This document shows, in pieces, positions 1 through 5,359 of a stretch of 7,236 nt of DNA. The position numbers and the translations under genes are program-made. Within the stretch, counting starts at the first letter, position 1. Every line of letters starts with the position of its first letter. The notes below the pieces were generated by a model, which saw nothing but the letters and a program-made list of their open reading frames with translations, had not been told where the DNA came from and made no database searches. Origin of the DNA: an uncultured delta proteobacterium. Lineage in GTDB: Bacteria; Myxococcota_A; Polyangia; Polyangiales; Polyangiaceae. The DNA lies in contig CAITLX010000385.1 in NCBI GenBank assembly GCA_903893335.1, positions 1 to 7,236 of the forward strand. The letters run 5' to 3'.

Positions 1-109
1 CCGCGCCGGGGCCCCCCGAGAAGAGATCGTCCCCCGCGCCGACCGCCGTCGCGCAACCCGACGCGAGCAAAACGGCCGACCACGACGCGCGCCGCAGGAG
101 CTTCACCAT
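1..109 (-). CDS. Putative lipoprotein, N-terminal fragment (runs off left edge)
   Basis: The minus strand from ATG at 109 encodes 36 residues before the window ends. They begin MVKLLRRASWSAVLLASGC: a basic n-region (K3, R6, R7), a short hydrophobic stretch (W10 to A16) and a lipobox-like LASGC with the acceptor Cys at residue 19. After the Cys the chain is Ala/Gly/Asp-rich (ATAVGAGDDLF), like a flexible tether. This pattern is that of a signal-peptidase-II-processed, membrane-anchored lipoprotein; the function lies outside the window. GTG at 106 is an alternative start. No clear Shine-Dalgarno is visible. The start is 56 nt past the stop of the antitoxin-like gene on the same strand. The frame stays open upstream into that gene, so the start rests on the signal peptide. 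The lipobox has Ala at -3 instead of the commoner Leu. Confidence 0.7.
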   Translation of the reverse strand, partial: MVKLLRRASWSAVLLASGCATAVGAGDDLFSGGPGA

Positions 110-165
110 GGCCGGAAACAACGACGGCGCGACGGAGACGTCAACGATGGAGCGCGGGCGCACGC

Positions 166-642
166 TCAGCCATTCGCCGCCGGTACCGGCCCGACCAGGT
201 CGAGGCGCACCTTCGCGAGACGCGGCGGGCTGCGCAGCGCTCGCAGGCGGTCACGCGTGGCCGTCGACCCGCACAGGGCATCGACGACGAGCGCTCCGAG
301 CGTCGCGAGGGTGCCGCGGGCAGCGTGATGCTTGCCCGTCTCCCAGTGCGACACGGCCTCCGCCGAGACATCGAGCAGCTCGGCGAGGTCGACCGCGCGC
401 AGCCCCGCGACCTTGCGCAGGAAGCGGATCTCCTCGCCGGACGAGAAGCCGTTGTCGACGAGCCACCGCGCCGCGGCCAGCTCGAGCACCTCACCCGCCT
501 CGCCGCTCGTGAACGTCTCCCCGCAGGCGCTGCAGCGTCGAGCCTCGACGTCGCCCGCGAACGTGCGCCGCCCGACCCGGACCTCCGCGGCCTGCACCAC
601 CCGCACCAGCTTCTTCGCCCCGCACGCCGCGCACTGCTTCAT
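166..642 (-). CDS. MqsA/YgiT-family antitoxin: zinc finger plus Xre-type HTH
   Basis: 158 residues from ATG 642 (GTG at 651 would add three). The N-terminus carries two CxxC pairs, C4-C7 (MKQCAACG) and C37-C40 (RRCSACGETF), the YgiT-type zinc-binding arrangement. Residues about 69-122 form a Cro/C1-type helix-turn-helix domain, with the DNA-binding core at about 83-104 (AVDLAELLDVSAEAVSHWET). This zinc-finger-then-HTH order is diagnostic of MqsA-like antitoxins, where the N-terminus usually contacts the toxin and the HTH represses the operon. A tail of about 35 residues follows the HTH. The gene lies 18 nt (9 nt from the GTG) after a DUF4258 protein in toxin-first order, as in mqsRA. I chose the ATG because GGAGG sits 9 nt upstream and family members often start M-K-x-C. 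Toxin neutralisation and autorepression are inferred from the family. A stand-alone regulator is the alternative. Confidence 0.85.
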   Translation of the reverse strand: MKQCAACGAKKLVRVVQAAEVRVGRRTFAGDVEARRCSACGETFTSGEAGEVLELAAARWLVDNGFSSGEEIRFLRKVAGLRAVDLAELLDVSAEAVSHWETGKHHAARGTLATLGALVVDALCGSTATRDRLRALRSPPRLAKVRLDLVGPVPAANG

Positions 643-651
643 CCTCGTCAC

Positions 652-660
652 CCTCCCTCC
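652..660 (-). promoter_or_regulatory. Shine-Dalgarno repeat of the antitoxin gene
   Basis: Between the toxin TAG stop (663-661) and the GTG at 651 the minus strand reads GGAGGGAGG, two overlapping GGAGG cores. The first lies 4 nt before GTG 651; the second lies 9 nt before ATG 642. This strong site could let the antitoxin be translated better than the toxin, whose GTG start has no obvious Shine-Dalgarno. That is the usual imbalance in toxin-antitoxin operons, but here it is inference. Confidence 0.75.
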
Positions 661-915
661 CTAGAACACCGTGACCACGACGACGCCGCCCTCGATGGCG
701 CACACGAGCGAGAGGTCATCGCCATCGGCGTCTGGCCCCTCGACGCGCCAGCGCGCCCCCGCCTCCACACACGACCGCGCGTGCACGAGCGCGTGCCGCA
801 CATCGACGTGGCGGACGTTCCGCTCGAGCATCCGTTGCCTCGCATGGGTCGACAGGAAGTACCGCCCTGCGGCGCCATGGCCTCGCACCGCCTGCAGGGC
901 CTCGGCCGGGGTCAC
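661..915 (-). CDS. DUF4258 protein, probable toxin of a toxin-antitoxin pair
   Basis: 84 residues if started at GTG 915. The body matches the DUF4258 pattern: YFLSTHARQRMLERNV (residues 19-34, with the conserved H-A-R-x-R-M-x-E-R core), a helical middle (VDVRHALVHARSC) and a C-terminal beta-rich end (WRVEGPDADGDDLSLV, then a final EGGVVVVTVF). DUF4258 proteins are small and often sit beside HTH antitoxins; some are annotated as RelE/MqsR-like ribonuclease toxins, but biochemical support is thin and catalytic residues cannot be assigned here. The gene directly precedes the MqsA/YgiT-type gene, with 18 nt between them. The start is uncertain: the frame is open far upstream without ATG, and GTG 915 is the only good start between the inverted repeat at 934-952 and the conserved core. 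GTG at 888 or ATG at 831 would remove conserved N-terminal sequence. No Shine-Dalgarno precedes GTG 915. Confidence 0.8.
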   Translation of the reverse strand: MTPAEALQAVRGHGAAGRYFLSTHARQRMLERNVRHVDVRHALVHARSCVEAGARWRVEGPDADGDDLSLVCAIEGGVVVVTVF

Positions 916-933
916 ACCCGCAGATTGGCGCGC

Positions 934-952
934 ACTTGATGAAACGTCAAGT
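934..952. promoter_or_regulatory. Inverted repeat, candidate operator/promoter of the TA pair
   Basis: Perfect 6-bp arms ACTTGA and TCAAGT are separated by 7 bp; one further G:C pair is possible inside the spacer. The repeat ends 18 nt before the toxin GTG. On the minus strand it contains TTGACG (950-945), a close match to a sigma-70 -35 box, but the -10 region at proper spacing (CAATCT, 927-922) is poor. It is AT-richer than its surroundings. Antitoxins of the MqsA type bind short palindromes in their own promoters, so autoregulation through this site is a reasonable inference. The sequence is not the E. coli mqsRA palindrome. Confidence 0.5.
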
Positions 953-960
953 TCGGCAGC

Positions 961-989
961 GCGCGGACCTCGGCGCCCCGCCTCCGCGC
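961..989 (-). terminator. Candidate GC-rich hairpin after the lipoprotein gene
   Basis: Starting 3 nt after the lipoprotein stop, the minus strand has GCGCGGA (989-983), a 15-nt loop that can itself fold (GGCG/CGCC), then TCCGCGC (967-961). No U-tract follows, so this is at best a non-canonical terminator. A 7-bp GC stem could also arise by chance in DNA this GC-rich. Confidence 0.3.
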
Positions 990-992
990 CCC

Positions 993-1946
993 TCAGTGCG
1001 GCTGCGCGTAGGGCGCGCAGGTCGAGACGCCTGCACCCACGATCTCGAACGACACGCTCTTGCGCTTGGTCGTCTGCCCGCTGGCGGGCTGGTACTGGAA
1101 GACGTCGGTGGACGAGCCGGGGCCGACGAAGAGCCAGAAGTCGCCGCCCCACGCCGCGAACGCGAAGTTCGACGACGACGGCGCGTAGTTGATGGCCGTC
1201 TGCGGCGCCTGCGACGCGATGTGCGAGGTCGCCTTCTCGATCTCGGCGACGACGTAGGGCGCCCCCTCGAACGCGCCGAACAGCTTGGCGTCGCCCGTGC
1301 CCGTCAGCTCGGCGCGCGCGTGCAGCGCGTCGTACGCGGCGAGCGGCGTCAGGTGCATCGTCGCGAGGTCGATCATCCCGAGCCGCTCGGCGCCGCCGAC
1401 CGAGTTGCTGACGTAGAGCGTCTCGTCGGCCGAGCCGGGCGCGTTGGCCGAGAAGCCCATGCCGAAGGTGAAGAACCCGCTCTGCCCCGGCGCGAACGCG
1501 GTGGGCGTGCACTTCGCGTTCGAGGTGTCGATCTTCACGAGCGTGCCGTCGGTGAACACCGACCAGGCGGTGCCGACGCGGTCCACGCTCATCGAGTACG
1601 GGGTGGCGAGCGGACCGGCGCAGTCGAGCGTGCCCACCTTCGTGAAGGCGACCGTCGGCGGGTCGAACTTGTAGAGCTCCGAGGCCGCGGTGATGACGTA
1701 GACGAACTGCGTCGCCGCCGCGCAGGTCGGCACGCCGCCGCCGTCGTCGAGCGCGCCCGCGTCGAAGAGCGAGCCACCCGCGCCTCCGGAGCCTCCACCG
1801 CCGCCCGCCGAGCCCCCTGCTCCGCCCAGCCCTCCGCCGAACGTCTTGCCGTCGGTCGAGGCCGCGCTGCACCCACACAAGGCCAGCGCGATCAGAGCCC
1901 GCGCTGCAACCGACCTGCCCGCGTGCCGCTTCGGAGAGCCGCTCAT
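993..1946 (-). CDS. Surface lipoprotein with Gly-rich tether and propeller-like repeats
   Basis: 317 residues from ATG 1946; an in-frame TTG at 1982 would put 12 extra residues ahead of the signal peptide and is not credible. Signal peptide: basic n-region (K6, R7, R11, R16), hydrophobic LIALAL and lipobox L-C-G-C with acceptor Cys26. Residues 37-59 are an almost pure Gly/Ser/Ala linker, a style frequent in myxobacterial lipoproteins. The rest shows about five loosely repeated units (near 81-105, 126-150, 176-204, 220-245, 269-298), each a hydrophobic strand, a loop, then a pattern such as ELYKFDPPT, TLVKIDTSN or LGMIDLATM. This suggests a beta-propeller-like fold. Four Cys remain in the mature domain (75, 109, 146, 310), possibly disulfide-bonded. 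I see no catalytic motif; a binding or structural role at the outer membrane is the most I would infer. The start lies 52 nt after the kup stop; no strong Shine-Dalgarno is seen. Confidence 0.8.
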   Translation of the reverse strand: MSGSPKRHAGRSVAARALIALALCGCSAASTDGKTFGGGLGGAGGSAGGGGGSGGAGGSLFDAGALDDGGGVPTCAAATQFVYVITAASELYKFDPPTVAFTKVGTLDCAGPLATPYSMSVDRVGTAWSVFTDGTLVKIDTSNAKCTPTAFAPGQSGFFTFGMGFSANAPGSADETLYVSNSVGGAERLGMIDLATMHLTPLAAYDALHARAELTGTGDAKLFGAFEGAPYVVAEIEKATSHIASQAPQTAINYAPSSSNFAFAAWGGDFWLFVGPGSSTDVFQYQPASGQTTKRKSVSFEIVGAGVSTCAPYAQPH

Positions 1947-1998
1947 CGCTCGATCGCTACCCTGGAGCGCGCGCGCCCGCAACGCGCGCAGCCCGCGC

Positions 1999-3987
1999 TC
2001 AGCCGATGCGCACCGGGACGATCTCCGACGAGAGCTTCACCTCGTTGCCGAGGCCGTAGAAGTAGTAGGCGGGCTGCGAGAGCTGACGAAGCACCGAGAA
2101 GAGGCGCAGCCGAAGCTGCAGCACGAACCCGGCCCCCTCGGGGAGGATCACGTTCTCGTGCGAGACGTGCACGATCCACGACGCCGGGTCGGCGGGGAGA
2201 TCGATCTCGTGGTGGCGCGCGAGGTCCTCGAGCACGGCCTCGACGTTGGGCACCTCCATGAAGCCGAAGCGGACCTCGACGCTCACGACGCTGCCGTGCT
2301 CGGCGTCGCGCTGAAAGCTGGTGACCTTGTAGCGGTCGTGGTGCACCCACGGCGTCTTGGTGTGCACGACCTCCACGAACAGGAGGTTGCGCGGGAGGAT
2401 GCCGTTGCGGTCCCACAGCAGCTGCAAGAGCGCCGGCGTGTTGTCGTCCTCGGAGCGCAGCGGCTTGGGCACCATGAGCACGGCGTTGCGCTCGACGAAC
2501 GTCGTCGTGCCCTGCTTGAGCGCGACGAGCGCCTTCATCGTCATGGTCTGATGGGACGAGTACGCGGCGAACGTGGCCTTGCGCCCCCAGCGCCAGGTGA
2601 TCTGCACCGTGAACGCGACGACGCCGATGACGAGCGGGACGAAGCCCCCCTCGAAGAACTTCATCGAGTTGGCGACGAGGAAGCCGAGATCGACCACGCC
2701 GAACGCCGCAAAGAGCCCGAACGACGCGAGGCCGAGCCAGCGCCAGTAGAGGCGCGCGACGTAGAACATCGCGAGCGAGGTCGCGAACATGACGCCCGAC
2801 TCGGCCAGGCCGTACGCCGCGGCGAGCGCGCTGCTCGAGCGGAACGAGACGACGAGCACGATGCAGCCGGCGTAGAGCGCCCAGTTGATGACGGGGACAT
2901 AGATCTGCCCCGCGTGCGCCTGGTGCGTGTTGACGATGCGCATGCGCGGGAAGAGGCCGAGCGCGATGCCCTGCGCCGCCAGCGAGAACGCGCCCGAGAT
3001 GAGCGCCTGCGACGCGATGATCGTGGCGAGCGTCGCGAGCCCCACCATCGGCAGCAGCAGCGCGTGGGGCACGAGGCTGAAGAAGAGGTTGCCCGACACG
3101 ACCGGCGCGCCCGACAGGAGGTACGCGCCCTGGCCGAGGTAATTGAGGATCAGCGCGGGGAACACGACGAGAAACCAGCTCAGGCGAATGGGGCGCCGGC
3201 CGAAGTGCCCGAGGTCGGCGTAGAGCGCCTCGCCGCCGGTGACCGTCAGCACGACCGCGCCGAAGACGAGCAGCGTGGTGCGCAGCCCCGCAGTGCGCAG
3301 GAAGCCGAGGCCGCGCGTCGGGTCCATCGCGGCGAAGATCTCGGGGTGCGCGATCACCTGCCGCGCGCCGATGGCGCCGAGGGCCATGAACCAGACGAGC
3401 AGCACGGGGCCGAAGACGCGCCCCATCTTCTCGGTGCCGCGGCTCTGCACCGCGAAGAGCCCCGTGAGCACGACGACGGTGATGGGCACCACCGCGTGCT
3501 CGAACGCCGGCGTCGCGACCGCGAGCCCCTCGATGGCCGACAGCACGCTGATGGCCGGCGTGATGGTGCCGTCGCCGAAGAGCAACCCCGCCGCGAGCAT
3601 GAGGAGGAAGAGCAGGCCGCCGAGCCCCGCGCTCTTCTTCTTGTGCAACAGGCCGTAGAGGGCGAACACGCCCCCCTCGCCATCGTTGTCGGCGCGCAGC
3701 ACGAAGAGCACGTACTTGAGCGTGACGACGATGATGAGCGCCCAGAGCACGAGCGAGATGCAGCCGAGGACGTTGTCGTGGGTCGGCGCGACCTGCGCGT
3801 GCCCGAAGAAGATCTCGTTGACGGCGTACAGCGGCGAGGTGCCGATGTCGCCGAACACCACGCCGAGCGCGCCGAGCGTCAGCGCCGCGATGCTGCCGTG
3901 CGGCCCGTGCGGCTGCGCCGTGTCGGCGCCGTGGACGGTGTCCGCGGCGGCAGCGGGCGTCTCGTGAGCAGGTGCCAGGTTCGTCAT
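1999..3987 (-). CDS. kup: Kup/KUP-family potassium uptake transporter
   Basis: 662 residues, slightly longer than E. coli Kup (622). The protein is a proton-coupled K+ importer of the inner membrane. After a hydrophilic His/Ala-rich N-terminus (about 1-30) comes the family signature GVVFGDIGTSPLY (42-54), whose D47 corresponds to the aspartate needed for coupling. GEGGVFALYGLL follows (103-114), then GDGTITPAISVLSAIEG (138-154, with E153) and TGGEALYADLGHFG (250-263, with E253). About twelve hydrophobic segments reach to about residue 464, followed by a cytosolic C-terminal domain of about 200 residues typical of the family. All hallmark motifs are intact and there is no frameshift. ATG 3987 has AAGGGG 7 nt upstream. 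The gene follows the ATPase by 96 nt, which could hold a separate promoter, though I see no convincing -35/-10 pair. Transport specificity is family knowledge. Confidence 0.96.
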   Translation of the reverse strand: MTNLAPAHETPAAAADTVHGADTAQPHGPHGSIAALTLGALGVVFGDIGTSPLYAVNEIFFGHAQVAPTHDNVLGCISLVLWALIIVVTLKYVLFVLRADNDGEGGVFALYGLLHKKKSAGLGGLLFLLMLAAGLLFGDGTITPAISVLSAIEGLAVATPAFEHAVVPITVVVLTGLFAVQSRGTEKMGRVFGPVLLVWFMALGAIGARQVIAHPEIFAAMDPTRGLGFLRTAGLRTTLLVFGAVVLTVTGGEALYADLGHFGRRPIRLSWFLVVFPALILNYLGQGAYLLSGAPVVSGNLFFSLVPHALLLPMVGLATLATIIASQALISGAFSLAAQGIALGLFPRMRIVNTHQAHAGQIYVPVINWALYAGCIVLVVSFRSSSALAAAYGLAESGVMFATSLAMFYVARLYWRWLGLASFGLFAAFGVVDLGFLVANSMKFFEGGFVPLVIGVVAFTVQITWRWGRKATFAAYSSHQTMTMKALVALKQGTTTFVERNAVLMVPKPLRSEDDNTPALLQLLWDRNGILPRNLLFVEVVHTKTPWVHHDRYKVTSFQRDAEHGSVVSVEVRFGFMEVPNVEAVLEDLARHHEIDLPADPASWIVHVSHENVILPEGAGFVLQLRLRLFSVLRQLSQPAYYFYGLGNEVKLSSEIVPVRIG

Positions 3988-3994
3988 CGAGGGT

Positions 3995-4000
3995 CCCCTT
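3995..4000 (-). promoter_or_regulatory. Shine-Dalgarno of kup
   Basis: The minus strand has AAGGGG with a 7-nt spacer before ATG 3987. It supports that start, which also leaves a complete signature region and a plausible soluble N-terminus. Confidence 0.6.
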
Positions 4001-4044
4001 CTCGTGCGCGCGGACGGTAGGAGAGCCCCGGGCCGGTGGCTAGT

Positions 4045-4074
4045 CTCCGCGTGGGGAGCGCCCGGGGCGCGGAG
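4045..4074 (-). terminator. Candidate GC-rich hairpin between ATPase and kup
   Basis: Ten nt after the ATPase stop the minus strand has CTCCGCG (4074-4068) and CGCGGAG (4051-4045), a perfect 7-bp stem with a 16-nt loop containing the self-complementary GCGCCCCGGGCGC. No U-tract follows. It may end the upstream transcript, slow decay, or be chance in GC-rich DNA. Confidence 0.25.
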
Positions 4075-4083
4075 GCTGCGCCG

Positions 4084-5340
4084 CTACTTGCCGGGTGCCC
4101 CGACGCCGGGCGGGCCGTCGAGCAGGAACTGCTGCCACGTCACCGCCTCGACCCCCGCGCGCTCGGCCACGGCGAGCCCGGGCGAGCTGCAGACCACGAG
4201 CGGACGCAGCTTCGGGTGGCGCCGCACCAGCTCGAGCAACCCGGTGAGCTCGCTCGGCCGGAACGCGCCGGTCTTCACCTCGATGGCCCACTGCCCCCAG
4301 CTCCCCTCGGTCACGGCGTCGACCTCGAGGGGCTCCTCGCGCCAGTACGACACGCGCTGACCGGAGCACCATGCGTGCGCGAGGCACGCATTCTCGACCC
4401 AGCTGCCGAACCGCGCGGGGTCGGCCTCCTCGTCCACGATGCCGCGCGGATCGACCACCGCGAGCAGCGCGTTGTTGAGCGTCACCAGCTTCGGGGGCGC
4501 GGCGCGACGCCGCGTCCCCTGCGTCGAGAGCTTCGGCAGCGCCGCGACGAGGAACGCCTCCTCGAGCAGCGCGAGGTAGTGTGCGAGGGTCTCGAGCGCC
4601 CCGGAGTCCTGCAAGGCGCCCTGCAGCTTCTGCAGCGACACGATCTGCGCGGGCGACGACGCCGCCACGGCGAACACCTGGCGCAGCAGCGCCGGGCGCC
4701 GCACCTCGGCCAGCGCGAGCAGGTCGCGACCGATCGCGGGCTCGACGATCGCGTCGCGCACGTAAGCCGACCAGCGGCGCACGTCACGGCGCAGCGCGAA
4801 CGCCCCCGGGTACGACCCCATGCGCACGACGAGCGCTGCCGCCTGCGCATCCTTCAGGCCGAAGGCCTCGGCGACCGAGCGCGCCGACCAGTGCGCGAGC
4901 GTCAGCCGCTCGAAGCGCCCCGCGAGGCTCTCGCGCGACCCCGCCGCGAGGTGCAGCGCCGAGGAGCCGGTCGCCACGATCTGCACGCGCGTCTTGCGGC
5001 GCCGCAGGCCGTCCCACACGCCCTTGAGCCGCGCCGCCCAGTCGTGCAGCAGGTGCGCCTCGTCGAGCAGCACGATGGCGCGCCCGTGGTTGTCCGCGGT
5101 CTCCTCGGCTCGCGCGACGAGCCGCTCCCAGAAGCCCGGGAGCGCCGCCTCGGGCGCGTCGGCGGCAGCGTAGAGAGCCTGCGCCCCGAACCGCTCGGCG
5201 ACGTCGCAGAGGAGCGTCGTCTTGCCCACCTGCCTCGGCCCGGCGAGCAGCTGGATGCGCCCGGGGGCGGGCTCGGCGAGGCGGGCGACCAGGGTGTCGC
5301 GACACGCGTGCCACCCGAGCCGGAACTCTTCCGAAGGCAT
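4084..5340 (-). CDS. AAA family ATPase with DUF4143 C-terminus
   Basis: 418 residues, the usual size for the AAA_14/DUF4143 family. Walker A is GPRQVGKTT (34-42, K40), Walker B is AIVLLDEAH (88-96, D93 and E94), and ATGSSA (123-128) fits the sensor-1 position. A helical, partly winged-helix-like middle follows (about 150-300). The C-terminal DUF4143 part holds E316, LEVDAVTEG (D341) and WAIEVKTG (E354, K356), which resembles a PD-(D/E)xK nuclease-like core. All nucleotide-binding residues are intact, so it probably hydrolyses ATP. The cellular role of this family is not established; members are widespread, patchily distributed and may be accessory or mobile. It starts 10 nt after the ROK kinase stop, so co-transcription is likely. 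No Shine-Dalgarno precedes ATG 5340; an inverted repeat occupies that place. Translation may depend on termination of the upstream gene. Confidence 0.92.
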   Translation of the reverse strand: MPSEEFRLGWHACRDTLVARLAEPAPGRIQLLAGPRQVGKTTLLCDVAERFGAQALYAAADAPEAALPGFWERLVARAEETADNHGRAIVLLDEAHLLHDWAARLKGVWDGLRRRKTRVQIVATGSSALHLAAGSRESLAGRFERLTLAHWSARSVAEAFGLKDAQAAALVVRMGSYPGAFALRRDVRRWSAYVRDAIVEPAIGRDLLALAEVRRPALLRQVFAVAASSPAQIVSLQKLQGALQDSGALETLAHYLALLEEAFLVAALPKLSTQGTRRRAAPPKLVTLNNALLAVVDPRGIVDEEADPARFGSWVENACLAHAWCSGQRVSYWREEPLEVDAVTEGSWGQWAIEVKTGAFRPSELTGLLELVRRHPKLRPLVVCSSPGLAVAERAGVEAVTWQQFLLDGPPGVGAPGK

Positions 5341-5341
5341 G

Positions 5342-5359
5342 GTCGAATGATTATTCGAC
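5342..5359. promoter_or_regulatory. AT-rich palindrome at the kinase/ATPase junction
   Basis: Perfect 7-bp arms GTCGAAT and ATTCGAC flank a 4-bp centre. On the minus strand the repeat covers the last two kinase codons, its TAA stop (5353-5351) and most of the gap, and ends 1 nt before the ATPase ATG (5340). In RNA it would form a compact tetraloop hairpin in the place of a ribosome binding site. As DNA it could be an operator. It resembles the Gram-positive LexA box layout (CGAAC-N4-GTTCG) but differs symmetrically at the inner base, so I do not call it that. Confidence 0.45.

Noticed and set aside
1741..1850. Tandem nucleotide repeat
   Set aside because: The repetitive look comes from Gly/Ser/Ala codons of the lipoprotein tether. 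Codons vary and there is no fixed repeat unit.
661..1878. A 405-codon minus frame that could extend the DUF4258 protein far upstream
   Set aside because: Only the last 84 residues look like protein; the rest is Arg-rich out-of-frame translation of the lipoprotein gene. The family length supports a start near 915.
1947..1998. Terminator or promoter between kup and the lipoprotein gene
   Set aside because: There is an alternating GC run that can pair with itself in several ways, but no U-tract and no credible -35/-10 pair.
936..2261. Plus-strand open frame (441 codons) opposite the first lipoprotein gene
   Set aside because: Arg/Ala-rich composition, no recognisable domain, and it spans gene boundaries on the other strand. 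Shadow frame.
1846..4020. Long plus-strand open frame (724 codons) opposite kup
   Set aside because: It is the antisense shadow of a clearly real transporter gene. Its product is an Arg/Glu/His-rich low-complexity chain with no family features, as expected from high G/C third positions.
3988..4083. c-di-AMP (ydaO-type) or other riboswitch upstream of kup
   Set aside because: The gap is only 96 nt and shows no recognisable conserved riboswitch core; it holds just a GC hairpin and a Shine-Dalgarno.
5342..5359. LexA/SOS box
   Set aside because: The 4-bp spacing and CGAA/TTCG halves resemble the Gram-positive box, but the critical inner C/G pair is T/A in both arms, and no SOS gene is nearby.
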